A stretch of DNA of 64,000 nt from Ideonella sp. (GCA_015075165.1 JABTUY010000005.1:1-64000), one strand, 5' to 3'. Counted from the stretch's first letter, positions 18,228-27,532 are shown. Program-made: numbers and translations. Notes: generated by a model not told the origin, from the sequence alone.

Positions 18228-18998
18228 TCATGGCAGCTCGACATCGCCCATGCGGGCTACGATCGTCGCCGCGCGAGCGCTGACGTAGGCCGAGCCGGGG
18301 TTGCGTTCGAAGCGCTTGGGCGCGGGCAGCATCACCGCCAGCCGCGCCGCGGCATGGGCGCCGAGCCGGTCTGCGTCGGTGCGGTAGTAGTGCCGCGCAG
18401 CCGCCCCGGCGCCGAATATGCCTTCGCCCCATTCCACGCTGTTGAGGTAGATCTCGAGGATGCGGCGCTTGTCGAGCAGCGCCTCGAGCGCCGAGGCGAT
18501 GACGAACTCCTGCGCCTTGCGCGCCAGCGTGCGCTCCCCCGACAGGAACAGGTTCTTCGCGAGCTGCTGCGTGATGGTCGAGCCGCCGACGAGCTTCAGC
18601 GGCCGCGCGCGCCGTGCACCCGGCGCCGGCGCTCGCCGCAGCGGCATCGCCTGCGCCCGCTGGTTGCGTTCCCAGTTGCGCTGGTTGCGCTCCCAGGCGC
18701 GCTCAATGGCCTCCCATTCGAAGCCGCTGTGTTCGACGAAGCCGGCGTCCTCGCTGGCAATCACCGCGCGCTTCAAGTCGTCGTCGATGCGCTCACCTGG
18801 CACCCAGCGCTGGCTCCAGGCGACTTGGCCGCGCTCGCGCCACAGGCGCCAGATCTCGCTGCGCTGGAACGCGGTGGACTGCGGGTCGACCCAGCGCATC
18901 AGCGCAATCCGGCCCACGAACACCGCCTGCAAGCAGGCCAGCGCCACCAGCAGCAGTGCCGCCAGTCGCACCAGATGCCGCAGCGACGATCGCATCAT
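18228..18998 (-). CDS. mtgA: Monofunctional peptidoglycan glycosyltransferase MtgA
   Basis: MtgA polymerises lipid II into glycan strands without transpeptidation. The 256-residue protein has one N-terminal membrane helix (LVRLAALLLVALACLQAVF). The GT51 motifs follow: ASEDAGFVEHSG with the catalytic glutamate, GGSTITQQLAKN, RKAQEFVIA, and KRRILEIYLN. Between the first two motifs is a basic insert built partly from a 21-base tandem repeat (18659-18700) encoding a WERNQRN-type unit. Its ATG overlaps the aroE stop (ATGATGA arrangement), and it is the last gene of the mpl-to-mtgA run. Confidence 0.93.
   Translation of the reverse strand: MMRSSLRHLVRLAALLLVALACLQAVFVGRIALMRWVDPQSTAFQRSEIWRLWRERGQVAWSQRWVPGERIDDDLKRAVIASEDAGFVEHSGFEWEAIERAWERNQRNWERNQRAQAMPLRRAPAPGARRARPLKLVGGSTITQQLAKNLFLSGERTLARKAQEFVIASALEALLDKRRILEIYLNSVEWGEGIFGAGAAARHYYRTDADRLGAHAAARLAVMLPAPKRFERNPGSAYVSARAATIVARMGDVELP
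18659..18700 (-). repeat. Two-copy 21-base tandem repeat in mtgA
   Basis: Units 18659-18679 and 18680-18700 differ at three positions and encode two WERNQR-type heptads. It lies in a loop that is variable in the family, so it should not affect catalysis. Confidence 0.8.
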
Positions 18999-19879
18999 CG
19001 CGCCGTCTGCGAGGCCTCGCGCGCCATCTGAGCGCGCAGAGCCGCGAGCACCGGCGCGGTCTGCGGCCGTACGCCACGCCAGAGCCAGAACGCCTCGGCG
19101 GCCTGCTCCACCAGCATGCCCAAGCCGTCGCGGCCGCGTGCGCCATGCGCCGCGGCCCAGGCCAGGAACGGCGCCGCCGCCGGCCCGTACATCAGATCGA
19201 TCGCCAACGCGCCGGGTGCCAGCGCGGTGGCCGGCACCGGCGCGGCCACGCCGTTGACGCTGCTGGCGCTGGCGTTGACCACCAGTTCGAAGCCGCTGCC
19301 GCAGTCGGCTAGGCCGCAGGCGCGCAGCACGCCGCCGCCGGCGCTGGCGCGGTGCTGCCGCACCAGTGCGGCCGCCTTCTCGGGCGTGCGGTTGGCGACC
19401 ACGATCTCGCGCGGCGCGGCGCCGAGCAGCGGGCCGAGCACGCCGGCAGCAGCGCCGCCGGCGCCGACCAGCAGGATGCGCGCGCCCGCCGGCGCGAAGC
19501 CGGCGTGGTCGACGATATCGCGCAGCAGGCCGACACCGTCGGTGTTGTCGGCGAACCAGCCGTCGTCGTCGAAGCGCAGCGTGTTGGCGGCGCCCGCCAG
19601 CGCGGCGCGCTCGCTGGCCTTCGTGGCCAGCGCCAGTGCGCGTGCCTTGAACGGCAGCGTGACGTTGCAGCCGCGCGCGCGGCCCATGCCGGCCTCGTGC
19701 GACGCCGCGAAGGCGCGCGCGCGGTCCTCGAAGCCGTCGGGCGGGCACTCGAGGCGGCCGTAGGCGATGGCCTCGCCGGTCTGGCGTGCGAACGCGGCGT
19801 GGATGAACGGCGAGCGACTGTGCGCCACCGGATGCCCCAGCACCGCGTAGCGTTCGGGCGGCGACGCGCGCGTGGTCAC
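18995..19879 (-). CDS. aroE: Shikimate 5-dehydrogenase AroE
   Basis: AroE reduces 3-dehydroshikimate to shikimate with NADPH in aromatic amino acid synthesis. The 294-residue protein shows the substrate serines in SRSPFIH, the catalytic lysine K78 in NVTLPFK, NTDGVGLL with the catalytic aspartate, and the NADP-binding GAGGAAAGV turn. It starts 10 bases after the TonB-like gene and overlaps mtgA by four bases, so it is in the same transcript as the envelope genes around it. Confidence 0.95.
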   Translation of the reverse strand: MTTRASPPERYAVLGHPVAHSRSPFIHAAFARQTGEAIAYGRLECPPDGFEDRARAFAASHEAGMGRARGCNVTLPFKARALALATKASERAALAGAANTLRFDDDGWFADNTDGVGLLRDIVDHAGFAPAGARILLVGAGGAAAGVLGPLLGAAPREIVVANRTPEKAAALVRQHRASAGGGVLRACGLADCGSGFELVVNASASSVNGVAAPVPATALAPGALAIDLMYGPAAAPFLAWAAAHGARGRDGLGMLVEQAAEAFWLWRGVRPQTAPVLAALRAQMAREASQTAR

Positions 19880-19889
19880 CGCACGGCCC

Positions 19890-20762
19890 TCACTGCGGCG
19901 CTTGCGGCAGCGCGCTCAGCGGCGTGGTGGCCAGGCCTTCGTCGCGGGTGAAGCGAAAGCGCGAGGTGACGACGATCTGGTCGGCCTGCTTGCGCATCGC
20001 CGCGGTGAACGGGCCGAACGGCGACGCGGCATGGACGATGGCGATCGCGCGACGGTCGAGCACGCGCGACTTCGACGGGTAGACGATGTCGGCCTCGACC
20101 ACGCGGCCCGCGGCATCGACCGTGACGTTCATCGTCAGCTCGCCGTACAGCTTCTTGCCTTGGTACTCGGGAAAGTCGCGCGTGCCGCGATCCTCGATCC
20201 TGCGGCGCAGGTGGTCGTAGTAGACCGCGTAGACCTCCTCGCGCGTGGCCGGGCTGATGTAGCGCTTCTTCGGCCGCGCGTTCTCGTCGTTGATGCGCTT
20301 TTCGATCTCGGCCAGCAGCTTCAGCAGCTGCCGGCGGTGTTCTTCCTGCTCACGCTCCTGCGGCGTGCCGCTCTCGCGCTTGGGGTCGGGCGGCGGCAGC
20401 ATCGCCACCTGGCGCCGCACCTGCGCCAGCAGCTGCAGCTGCTCTTCCTGCAACTGCTCGACCTTGCGCCGCGACTCCTGAGGCGAATCGCCGAGCTCGA
20501 CCGTGGCCGACGCCGGCAGCGGCGTGGTGGCGCGGCCCTTGTCGGCCTCGCCGCCGCCGGCCAGGTTGGCCTGCGCGATCGCCTGCGCCTTGGTCGGCGC
20601 CTCGTTCGAGCGCGCGTTGACGAGGATCACCTCCAGCGGCGTGTCGCGGAACGCGCGATCGAAGCGCTCGGGGTCGGCGATGCGAAACGCCAGCAGGCCG
20701 GCGTGGGCACCGAGCGAGACGATCAGCGCCCAGTGCAGCGTCTGCAGCTTCGGCAGCGTCAT
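19890..20762 (-). CDS. TonB-like energy transducer protein
   Basis: The 290-residue protein has a short cytoplasmic N-terminus, one membrane helix (LHWALIVSLGAHAGLLAF) with a membrane histidine as in TonB, a charged coiled-coil-like region rich in Glu/Gln/Arg (about residues 95-165), and a TonB C-terminal domain (GELTMNVTVDAAGRVVEADIVYPSKSRVLD). No exbB/exbD or TonB-dependent receptor is nearby, so its job may be structural or envelope-related rather than siderophore uptake. The ATG overlaps the RNB gene stop by four bases. Confidence 0.85.
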   Translation of the reverse strand: MTLPKLQTLHWALIVSLGAHAGLLAFRIADPERFDRAFRDTPLEVILVNARSNEAPTKAQAIAQANLAGGGEADKGRATTPLPASATVELGDSPQESRRKVEQLQEEQLQLLAQVRRQVAMLPPPDPKRESGTPQEREQEEHRRQLLKLLAEIEKRINDENARPKKRYISPATREEVYAVYYDHLRRRIEDRGTRDFPEYQGKKLYGELTMNVTVDAAGRVVEADIVYPSKSRVLDRRAIAIVHAASPFGPFTAAMRKQADQIVVTSRFRFTRDEGLATTPLSALPQAPQ

Positions 20763-22849
20763 GGCGGTGCGGCGGCGGCCGACGGCGCGTTGGTGCGCGT
20801 GGCCGCTGTGTCGAGGCCGTTGGCGAGGCCCGTGTCGTCGCTGCCTTCGGCGCCATCGGCGACGTCGATCGCCAGCTGCAGGCCCAGTGGCTGCGCGGCG
20901 GCTTCGTCGTCGTCGGGCTCGCTGGCGGCTGCCGTGTCGGCGTCGAGCCGGGCCAGCAGCACGGCATGCACCTCGAGCGTCAGCGTGTCGAGCGACTTCA
21001 GCGCCACGCGCACGCGCGTGCCGCGCGGCAGCGGCTCGCAGCCCACGGCCTTGAACACCAGCGGCAGCGTGTCGGCGCGCACCAGGCCGTCCTTCAGCGT
21101 CGTGGCCTCGAGCTCGCGCACGTCGCGCTGCTGCAGCCAGCGCAGCGTCCAGTAGCGCTCGATCGCATGCTGGAAGTCACCGTAGGCGGTGTAGGTGGCG
21201 TCGAACGACGAGATGATCGAGAACAGGGTGGCATCACGCGGCTTGAACGGGGCGGCCAGCGCCGCAGTTCGACCATGCCGGACGCAGGCGACGATCTGCC
21301 ACTGGTTGACCAGATCCACGTAGCGCCGCAGCGGCGAGGTGGCCCAACTGTACTGGCTGACCCCCATGCCGGCATGCGGCAACGGCTTGGTGCCCATGCG
21401 AACTTTCACGCCCGGTGCCAGGCTGGCTTGGCTGCGGTAGACGGCCGGCACGCTGTGCTCGGCCAGCCAGCCGCCCCAGTGGCTGTTGGCGAGGATCATC
21501 GCCTCGGCGACGATCAGGTCGAGCGGCGCGCCGCGCACGCGCGGCACGATCTGCACCGCCTCGTCGCCCAGCGGGCCATCGGCGAGGCCGTGCTCGATGC
21601 GGAAGGCGTAGTCGGGTCGGTTGAAGCTCTCGGGCTTGCCGCGCACCTGTTCGCGCCGCCCCTTCAATGCGCGCGCCAGCCGGAACGCGAACGCCAGCTC
21701 GGCCGCATGCGGGTACTCGGCCGCCGCGGTGCCGTCCAGCGACGCTTCGGTGATGCGGGCGTCGAGCTGGTCGTGGCGTAGGTTGTCGGCCACGTGCACG
21801 CGCTCGATGCGCGTCTCGAACGCTTGCGGCTGCAGCGACGCCTCGTCGATCGTCACGTACAGGCTCAGCGCCGGCGTGTCGCGCCCGGCGAGCAGTGTGA
21901 AGCGCTGCACCACGGCATCGGGCAGCATCGTGATCTTGTGGCCGGGCATGTAGACGGTGGACAGCCGCTCGCGCGCGATGCGGTCGAGCGGCGAGTCGGG
22001 CGCAATCGCCAGCGCCGGCGCAGCGATGTGGATGCCCAGCCGCACGCTGCCGCTGCCCAGGCCCTGCACCGACAGCGCGTCGTCGATCTCGGTCGTGGCG
22101 CTGTCGTCGATCGAGAACGCCTGCACCAGCGCCAGCGGCAGCTCGTCTTTCGGTGCCGGCACGGTGGCCTCGACGAACGCGGTGCCGCGAGGAAACTGCT
22201 CGTACAGGAAGCGCCGCAGGTGGAACTGGTAGGCCGATTCGATCGCGCCGGCGCCACGCAGCAACTCCAGCGGCGAGCGCTGCGCGCGCCGCGCGGCCTC
22301 GACCACGGCCTTGTACTCGGTGGCGTTCTTGTCGGGCTTGAACAACACGCGGTACAGCTGTTCGCGGATGGTGTCGGCGCAGTGGCCCTGCACGAGATCG
22401 CCCGCCCAGGCGTCGACTTGCGCGGCCTGCAGCCTGCGGCGCTCGATCGCGGCCAGCGCGGCCTGCACCGTCTCGCGGCTGGCCTTGCGGAACAGGCCTT
22501 TGCCGACGCGGCGGAAGTAGTGCGGGGCATCGAACAGCGCGAACAGCATCGCCGCCTGTTGCTCGGCACCGGCCTTGGCGTCGAAGTATTCGCGCGCCAG
22601 CTCGACGAAGCCGAAGTCGGCGTCCGGCGCGAACTCCCACGCGAGCTGCAAGTCGATGTCGGCCGCGAGGCGGCGCGCGTCGTCGAGCAGTACCGCGGGC
22701 TCGGGCGCATCGAAGCGCAGCAGCACGTGGCCGGCCTTGACCTTGACGCGGCGGCCCGAGTCGAGCTCGACCTGCAGCGAGGCGTCGTGCTGCGTCATCA
22801 CGCGGCCGGCCAGGAACTTGCCGGCGTCGTCGAACAGGGCGTAGCTCAC
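20759..22849 (-). CDS. RNB-domain exoribonuclease (RNase II/R family)
   Basis: This 696-residue protein is a 3'-to-5' exoribonuclease by family. An N-terminal small beta domain (FDDAGKFLAGRV...VKVKAGHVLLRF) and helical region precede the RNB catalytic core. That core has the metal-binding aspartates in IDDSATTEIDDALSV and the YMPGHKITMLPD and TSPLRRYVDLVNQWQI segments. A weak S1-like region is near RVRVALKSLDTLTLEVHAVL, and the tail is Ala/Asp-rich. The GTG start at 22849 is supported by a GTGA overlap with the upstream hydrolase stop. It differs from E. coli RNase R in lacking clear cold-shock and basic domains. Confidence 0.88.
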   Translation of the reverse strand: MSYALFDDAGKFLAGRVMTQHDASLQVELDSGRRVKVKAGHVLLRFDAPEPAVLLDDARRLAADIDLQLAWEFAPDADFGFVELAREYFDAKAGAEQQAAMLFALFDAPHYFRRVGKGLFRKASRETVQAALAAIERRRLQAAQVDAWAGDLVQGHCADTIREQLYRVLFKPDKNATEYKAVVEAARRAQRSPLELLRGAGAIESAYQFHLRRFLYEQFPRGTAFVEATVPAPKDELPLALVQAFSIDDSATTEIDDALSVQGLGSGSVRLGIHIAAPALAIAPDSPLDRIARERLSTVYMPGHKITMLPDAVVQRFTLLAGRDTPALSLYVTIDEASLQPQAFETRIERVHVADNLRHDQLDARITEASLDGTAAAEYPHAAELAFAFRLARALKGRREQVRGKPESFNRPDYAFRIEHGLADGPLGDEAVQIVPRVRGAPLDLIVAEAMILANSHWGGWLAEHSVPAVYRSQASLAPGVKVRMGTKPLPHAGMGVSQYSWATSPLRRYVDLVNQWQIVACVRHGRTAALAAPFKPRDATLFSIISSFDATYTAYGDFQHAIERYWTLRWLQQRDVRELEATTLKDGLVRADTLPLVFKAVGCEPLPRGTRVRVALKSLDTLTLEVHAVLLARLDADTAAASEPDDDEAAAQPLGLQLAIDVADGAEGSDDTGLANGLDTAATRTNAPSAAAAPP

Positions 22850-23490
22850 GACGGCGATTGTCCCATCGCCGTCGCTGATCGGCCGCTGCAGCGCGCCCGC
22901 GGCAGCGCGAGAAAGTCGAGCACGAACGGCAACTGCTGCTCGAAGTCCGACAGCGCGTGGTCGCTGCCTTCCAGCAACAGGATGTGCGCACCGCGATAGC
23001 GCGCGCTCATCTCGCGCCAATCGAGCAGCTCGTCGCCCTGGGCGATCACCGCCGCATAACGCTCGGGCCGTGTGATCGACGCCGGTGCCAGCGCGCGCAG
23101 TTCGTCGAGGTGGGCGGCAGCGAACTCGAAGTGCTGCGTCGGATCGTGGTACGCGGTCTGTTCGCCGACATGGCGCGCCAGGTCGCGCGCCGGGTCCACC
23201 GCCGGGTTCAGCACCACCGCCCGGCACCCCAGGTGCTCGGCCAGCGCGGTGGCGTAGAAGCCGCCGAGCGAGCTGCCCAGCACCGCCATCGACGTCACCG
23301 GCCAGCCGCGCACGGCGTCGCGCATCGCCTGCCAGGCCGCGCGCGGCGAAGGCGGCAGTTGCGGGCAGCACCAGACGACGGCGGGTGCGTGCTGCTGCAG
23401 CCAGGTCTGCAGCATGCGCGCCTTGAACGACTGCGGCGACGAACGAAAGCCGTGCAGGTACAGCAGGTGGGTCGTGGTCACGGGTTGCAT
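22846..23490 (-). CDS. YqiA/YcfP-family alpha/beta hydrolase
   Basis: The 214-residue protein has the fold order of the YqiA esterase family: LLYLHGFRSSPQSFKA, the nucleophile elbow GSSLGGFYA, and a C-terminal LLEGSDHALSDFE histidine loop. It likely cleaves a small ester or thioester; the natural substrate is not known. It follows mpl after 15 bases and overlaps the RNB gene start by four bases (GTGA). Confidence 0.87.
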   Translation of the reverse strand: MQPVTTTHLLYLHGFRSSPQSFKARMLQTWLQQHAPAVVWCCPQLPPSPRAAWQAMRDAVRGWPVTSMAVLGSSLGGFYATALAEHLGCRAVVLNPAVDPARDLARHVGEQTAYHDPTQHFEFAAAHLDELRALAPASITRPERYAAVIAQGDELLDWREMSARYRGAHILLLEGSDHALSDFEQQLPFVLDFLALPRARCSGRSATAMGQSPS

Positions 23491-23505
23491 CGCTGTCGCT
23501 GCGCC

Positions 23506-24894
23506 TCAGCGCGCCGTGGCACGCAACGCGTCGAGCAGCTTGCCGTGGATGCCGCCGAAGCCGCCGTTGCTCATCACCAGCACGTGGTCGCCCCTCCGCG
23601 CGGCGCGCACGATCTGCTCGACCAGCTTGTCGACGCTGTTGGCGACCACCGCCTGCTCGCCCATCGGCGCCAGAGCGGCGGCGGCGTCCCAGCCGTAGTC
23701 GCCTTGCAGGCAGAACGACAGGTCGGCCTCCTCGAGCGCCCACGGCAGGTGCGAATTCATCGTGCCGAGCTTCATCGTGTTCGAGCGCGGCTCGAACACC
23801 GCCAGGATGCGCTGCGGCGGCGCGCCTGGCGCCATCGTGTCGAGATCGACCTTGCGGCGCAGGCCGGCGATGGTGGTATGCATCGCGGTGGGGTGGTGCG
23901 CGAAGTCGTCGTACACCTGGACGCCGTTGGCCTCGCCGCGCAACTCGAGGCGGCGGCGCACGTTCTCGAAGCGGGCCAGCGCGGCGGCCGCGGCCGCCGG
24001 CTCGACGCCGACGTGCTCGGCGGCGGCCAGCGCGGCCAGCGCGTTCAGCTGGTTGTGCTCGCCCAGCAGCGACCATTCGACGCGCGCGATCTTCAGGCTG
24101 CCGCGCAGCACGTCGAACGCATTGGCCTCGCCGCGCGCGCGCAGCGTGCCGGGCTCCTCCTTGCGCGCGCCGAAGCGCTGCACCTCGCTCCAGCAGCCGC
24201 GTTCGAGCACGCGCGCGAGCGATGCCTCGCGGGCGTTGACGACCAGGCGGCCGCTGGCCGGCACCGTGCGCACCAGGTGGTGGAACTGGGTTTCGATCGC
24301 CGCCAGGTCGGCAAAGATGTCGGCGTGGTCCATCTCCAGGTTGTTCAGGATCGCGGTGCGGGGCCGGTAGTGCACGAACTTGCTGCGCTTGTCGAAGAAC
24401 GCGGTGTCGTACTCGTCGGCCTCGATCACGAAGCAGCGGCCGGCGCCGGCGCGCGCCGAGATGCCGAAGTTCTGCGGTACGCCGCCGACCAGGAAGCCGG
24501 GTGCAAGCCCGGCGCACTCGAGGATCCACGCCAGCATCGAGGTGGTGGTGGTCTTGCCGTGCGTGCCGGCTACCGCCAGCACGTGACGACCCTGCAGCAC
24601 GTGCTCGGCCAGCCACTGCGGGCCGCTGGTGTAGCGCGCGCCGGCGTCGAGGATGGCCTCGATCAACGGGTTGCCGCGCGACACCACGTTGCCGACCACG
24701 AACAGCTCGGGCTTCAGTGCCAGCTGCTCGGCACCATAGCCCTCGACCAGCTCGATGCCGAGCGCGCGCAGCTGCTCGCTCATCGGCGGGTACACGTTGG
24801 CGTCGCAGCCGGTGACGCGATGCCCCGCCTCGCGCGCGATCGCCGCCAGCCCGCCCATGAAGGTGCCGCAGATGCCGAGGATGTGGATATGCAT
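23506..24894 (-). CDS. mpl: Murein tripeptide ligase Mpl
   Basis: Mpl recycles peptidoglycan by joining L-Ala-D-Glu-mDAP tripeptide to UDP-MurNAc. The protein (462 residues) starts MHIHILGICGTFMGG, the family's Rossmann motif. It has the Mur-ligase P-loop GTHGKTTTTS, the EADEYDTAFFDKR segment, NNLEMDHADIF, and DDFAHHPTAM. The ATG at 24894 is preferred over an in-frame ATG at 24903. The latter overlaps a TACAAT -10-like box, while 24894 begins seven bases after it and gives the family's usual N-terminus. It heads an operon of tightly overlapped genes down to mtgA. Confidence 0.94.
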   Translation of the reverse strand: MHIHILGICGTFMGGLAAIAREAGHRVTGCDANVYPPMSEQLRALGIELVEGYGAEQLALKPELFVVGNVVSRGNPLIEAILDAGARYTSGPQWLAEHVLQGRHVLAVAGTHGKTTTTSMLAWILECAGLAPGFLVGGVPQNFGISARAGAGRCFVIEADEYDTAFFDKRSKFVHYRPRTAILNNLEMDHADIFADLAAIETQFHHLVRTVPASGRLVVNAREASLARVLERGCWSEVQRFGARKEEPGTLRARGEANAFDVLRGSLKIARVEWSLLGEHNQLNALAALAAAEHVGVEPAAAAAALARFENVRRRLELRGEANGVQVYDDFAHHPTAMHTTIAGLRRKVDLDTMAPGAPPQRILAVFEPRSNTMKLGTMNSHLPWALEEADLSFCLQGDYGWDAAAALAPMGEQAVVANSVDKLVEQIVRAARRGDHVLVMSNGGFGGIHGKLLDALRATAR

Positions 24895-24901
24895 GCGCGG
24901 C

Positions 24902-24907
24902 ATTGTA
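24902..24907 (-). promoter_or_regulatory. -10-like TACAAT, 7 bases before the mpl ATG
   Basis: On the minus strand TACAAT ends seven bases before the ATG at 24894, as at midA. It suggests that the mpl operon has a leaderless message. Confidence 0.4.
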
Positions 24908-25099
24908 GGAATGCGGTGCGCCTGGGCTCGCGCCGCGCGCGGCACGGCTGCGCGTCGTCTGGCGCGCTTGGATCGGCCGCAAACCCTACGACCCAGCCTT
25001 GCACAGCGGGGCTCAACTCCTGCTCAAAACGCAGGGGGGTTGACACAGGGTGTCTCATGCCTGGCCGCGCAGGACGCGTCCAGTCCTTCGCCAGCCACA
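24908..25099. other. Intergenic region between mpl and hemL
   Basis: No established gene is here. On the minus strand a frame opens at ATG 25058 (MRHPVSTPLRFEQEL...) and runs on antisense-free for about 50 codons before entering mpl in another frame. It has no good ribosome site and no homology I can recall. A short palindrome GACAC-AGG-GTGTC lies at 25042-25054. The region should hold the mpl promoter -35 on the minus strand, but no clear element was found. Confidence 0.35.
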
Positions 25100-25122
25100 G
25101 GCCAGTCCGCAGTGGACTGGCC
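25100..25122 (-). terminator. Perfect 9-base-stem hairpin after hemL
   Basis: GGCCAGTCC (25100-25108), loop GCAGT, GGACTGGCC (25114-25122) lies 11 bases beyond the hemL stop codon in the direction of transcription. The stem is perfect, with no U-tract on the exit side, so it may be a weak or protein-assisted terminator or a 3'-end stabiliser. Confidence 0.55.
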
Positions 25123-25133
25123 CGTGCGCGGGC

Positions 25134-26423
25134 TCAGACCCTGAACGTCTCGCGGGTGGCGGCGACGGTGGCCGCGATGTCGGCGTCGTCGTGTGCCGCA
25201 CTGACGAAGCCGGCTTCGTACAGCGCGGGCGCCAGGTACACACCGCGTTCGAGCATGCCGTGGAAGAAGCGCGCGAACCGCGCCGCATCGGTGGCCATCA
25301 CCGCGCCGTAGTGCTGGGGCAGCTGCTCGGCGAAGAAGAAGCCGAACATGCCGCCTTCGCAGTCGGCACTGAAGGCGATGCCGGCGTCGCGTGCGGCGCC
25401 GCACATGCCGTCCACCAGCGCTTGCGTCTTCGCCGCCAGCGCAGCGAAGAAGCCGGGCTTGGCGATCTCGCGCAGCGTGGCCAGGCCGCAGGCGGTGGCC
25501 ACCGGGTTGCCCGACAGCGTGCCGGCCTGGTACACCGGCCCCAGCGGGGCCAGCTGCCTCATGATGTCGCGCGAGGTGCCGAACGCCGCCAGCGGCATGC
25601 CGCCGCCGATCACCTTGCCGAACACGCTGATGTCGGGTGCGAAACCGGGGATCGCCTTCGCGTACAGGCTCTGCGCGCCGCCGAGCGCGACGCGAAAGCC
25701 GGTCATCACCTCGTCGAACACCAGCAGTGCGCCGTGCTGCGTGCACAGCTCGCGCAGCCGCTTCATGTACGGCAGCTGCGTGCGCACGAAGTTCATGTTG
25801 CCGGCGATCGGCTCGATCATCACGCACGCCAGCTCGCGGCCGTGCTCGGCGAACGCGGCCTCGAGCTGCGCGAGGTGGTTGTACGCCAGCACCAGCGTGT
25901 GCTGCACCACCTCGGGCGGCACACCGGCGCTGGTCGGGTGGCCGAAGGTCGCCAGCCCGGACCCGGCCTTGACCAGCAGCGCATCGGCATGGCCGTGGTA
26001 GCAGCCCTCGAACTTGATCAGCTTGCTGCGCCCGGTGGCGCCGCGCGCCAGCCGGATCGCACTCATCGCGGCCTCGGTGCCTGAGGACACCAGTCGTACC
26101 TGCTCGACGCTGGGCACGAGCGCGATGATCGCCTCGGCCAGTTCGATCTCGGCCTCGGTGGGCGCGCCGAAGCTCAGGCCGCGCGTGGCGGCCTGCTGCA
26201 CGGCATCGAGCACCGCCGGGTGACCGTGGCCGAGGATCATCGGGCCCCACGAGCCGACGTAGTCGATGTAGCGCGTGCCCTCGGCGTCCCACAGGTGGGC
26301 GCCCTGCGCGCGCGCGATGAAGCGCGGCGTGCCGCCGACGGCGCGGAACGCACGCACCGGCGAGTTCACGCCGCCGGGAATGACCCGCTGCGCGCGCTCG
26401 AACAGCGCCGTGTTGGTTTTCAC
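25134..26423 (-). CDS. hemL: Glutamate-1-semialdehyde 2,1-aminomutase HemL
   Basis: HemL makes 5-aminolevulinate for heme in the C5 pathway, using PLP. The 429-residue protein has [16 protein letters not shown] near its start, [25 protein letters not shown], the FDEVMTGFR aspartate loop, and the PLP lysine in [12 protein letters not shown]. The GTG start at 26423 has GGAG eight bases upstream and gives the usual family N-terminus. Longer frames upstream run antisense-free into thiD in the wrong frame. It follows thiD after 38 bases. Heme made here is a precursor for the heme A of the oxidase encoded later in the window. Confidence 0.95.
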   Translation of the reverse strand: MKTNTALFERAQRVIPGGVNSPVRAFRAVGGTPRFIARAQGAHLWDAEGTRYIDYVGSWGPMILGHGHPAVLDAVQQAATRGLSFGAPTEAEIELAEAIIALVPSVEQVRLVSSGTEAAMSAIRLARGATGRSKLIKFEGCYHGHADALLVKAGSGLATFGHPTSAGVPPEVVQHTLVLAYNHLAQLEAAFAEHGRELACVMIEPIAGNMNFVRTQLPYMKRLRELCTQHGALLVFDEVMTGFRVALGGAQSLYAKAIPGFAPDISVFGKVIGGGMPLAAFGTSRDIMRQLAPLGPVYQAGTLSGNPVATACGLATLREIAKPGFFAALAAKTQALVDGMCGAARDAGIAFSADCEGGMFGFFFAEQLPQHYGAVMATDAARFARFFHGMLERGVYLAPALYEAGFVSAAHDDADIAATVAATRETFRV

Positions 26424-26461
26424 CTCAACTGCTCCAGCGCGCCTCGAAACCGGGGGTGCAT

Positions 26462-27439
26462 TCAATGGATGCGGCGCTGCGCCGTCTTGCCCTTGCCCTC
26501 GGCCGGCTCGGGCGCCGGCGGCGCATCGTCGCCGGTGGCGTCGTCCGCGCCGGGCTCGCCATCCTGTGGCGGCAGGGCCCAGAAGAAGCGGTCGGGCAGC
26601 ACGCTGCCCATGCCGGGCCGGAAGCCGGCATCGAGGCTCTGATCCATGAAGGCCAGCGCCTCGCCGACGGCCGCCTGCAACTCGCTGCCCGATGCCAGCA
26701 GCGCCGCCAGCGCGGCCGACAGCGTGTCGCCGGCGCCGACGAACGCGGTGTCGAACATCTCGAACTTCTCGCCGGTGAGCGCGCCCTGCGGCGACGCGAG
26801 CACGTTGTCGATGAACTGCTCGTTGCCCTTGGCCGGCAACATCACGCCGGTGACCAGCACAAAGCGCACGCCGCGCTCGGCAGCCGCCACCGCCAGCTCG
26901 CGCGCCGACGCCGGGCGATCGGAATCCCACTCGGGCAGCAGGAAGTCGGTGAGGGTCTTGTGGCTGCCCACCAGCACCTCGGTGGCCGGCAGGATCAGCT
27001 CACGGAACGACTCCAGGTACTGCGCGGCGCTCTCGTCGTCGAGCCAGCCCAGGTTCGGCAGGTACGACACCAGCGGGATGTCGGGGTAGTCCGACAGGAT
27101 CTCGGCAACCGCACTGACACCCTCGGCGCTGCCGAGGAAACCAACCTTCCAGCCCGTCACGGTGATGTCTTCGAGCACGGTGCGCGCCTGCTCGGCGATG
27201 GCGTCGGCGTCGATCGCGTGCTGGTCGAACACCTCGGCGCTGTCGCGCATCAGCAGCGTCGTCGTCACCGGTAGCGCGTGCGCGCCCATCGCCGCGAGCG
27301 TGGCCACGTCGCCGGCGATGCCGCCCGCGCCGCTCGGGTCGGCGGCGTTGAACGTCATCACACAGGTGGGCGCTGCGCCTTCCTGCGCAGGCTCGCCGGC
27401 TTCGGGAGTGGGGCCGTCGTGCGGCACGTCGGGACTCAT
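26462..27439 (-). CDS. thiD: Hydroxymethylpyrimidine/phosphomethylpyrimidine kinase ThiD
   Basis: ThiD phosphorylates the pyrimidine moiety of thiamine twice. The ribokinase-like fold shows [14 protein letters not shown] near residue 43, [17 protein letters not shown] and the catalytic [12 protein letters not shown]. At 325 residues it is longer than typical ThiD (about 270) because of a 30-residue Pro/Glu-rich N-terminal lead and a charged C-terminal tail ([13 protein letters not shown]...). The lead is kept because the ATG at 27439 is the only one close to the promoter region. It is divergent from the rubredoxin gene. Confidence 0.87.
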   Translation of the reverse strand: MSPDVPHDGPTPEAGEPAQEGAAPTCVMTFNAADPSGAGGIAGDVATLAAMGAHALPVTTTLLMRDSAEVFDQHAIDADAIAEQARTVLEDITVTGWKVGFLGSAEGVSAVAEILSDYPDIPLVSYLPNLGWLDDESAAQYLESFRELILPATEVLVGSHKTLTDFLLPEWDSDRPASARELAVAAAERGVRFVLVTGVMLPAKGNEQFIDNVLASPQGALTGEKFEMFDTAFVGAGDTLSAALAALLASGSELQAAVGEALAFMDQSLDAGFRPGMGSVLPDRFFWALPPQDGEPGADDATGDDAPPAPEPAEGKGKTAQRRIH

Positions 27440-27491
27440 CGGGTGGGGCGCCAGGAACCTCGAAGAGGCCACCGCACGGTCGGCATATGAC

Positions 27492-27532
27492 CTCTAGAGG
27501 ATTGTGAAGAAAGTTGCGTAGGTGCCTACGCG
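27492..27532. promoter_or_regulatory. Two palindromes in the thiD-rubredoxin divergent region
   Basis: A perfect CCTCTAGAGG (27492-27501) and GCGTAGG-TG-CCTACGC (27517-27532) lie between the divergent thiD and rubredoxin starts, 16 bases apart. A -10-like TACAAT for the plus strand is at 27561-27566. Placement suits operators for one or both promoters. No TPP riboswitch is apparent. The regulator is unknown. Confidence 0.4.

Noticed and set aside
20759-24982. A single 1407-codon minus-strand open frame that seems to fuse an RNB nuclease to a long N-terminal extension
   Set aside because: The extension runs in the wrong frame through yqiA and mpl, whose own frames carry all conserved motifs. 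The GTGA overlap at 22846-22849 marks the true RNB start.
25040-25045. Consensus -35 TTGACA on the plus strand
   Set aside because: It points into the 3' end of hemL antisense, and no -10 at the right distance follows. Most likely chance.
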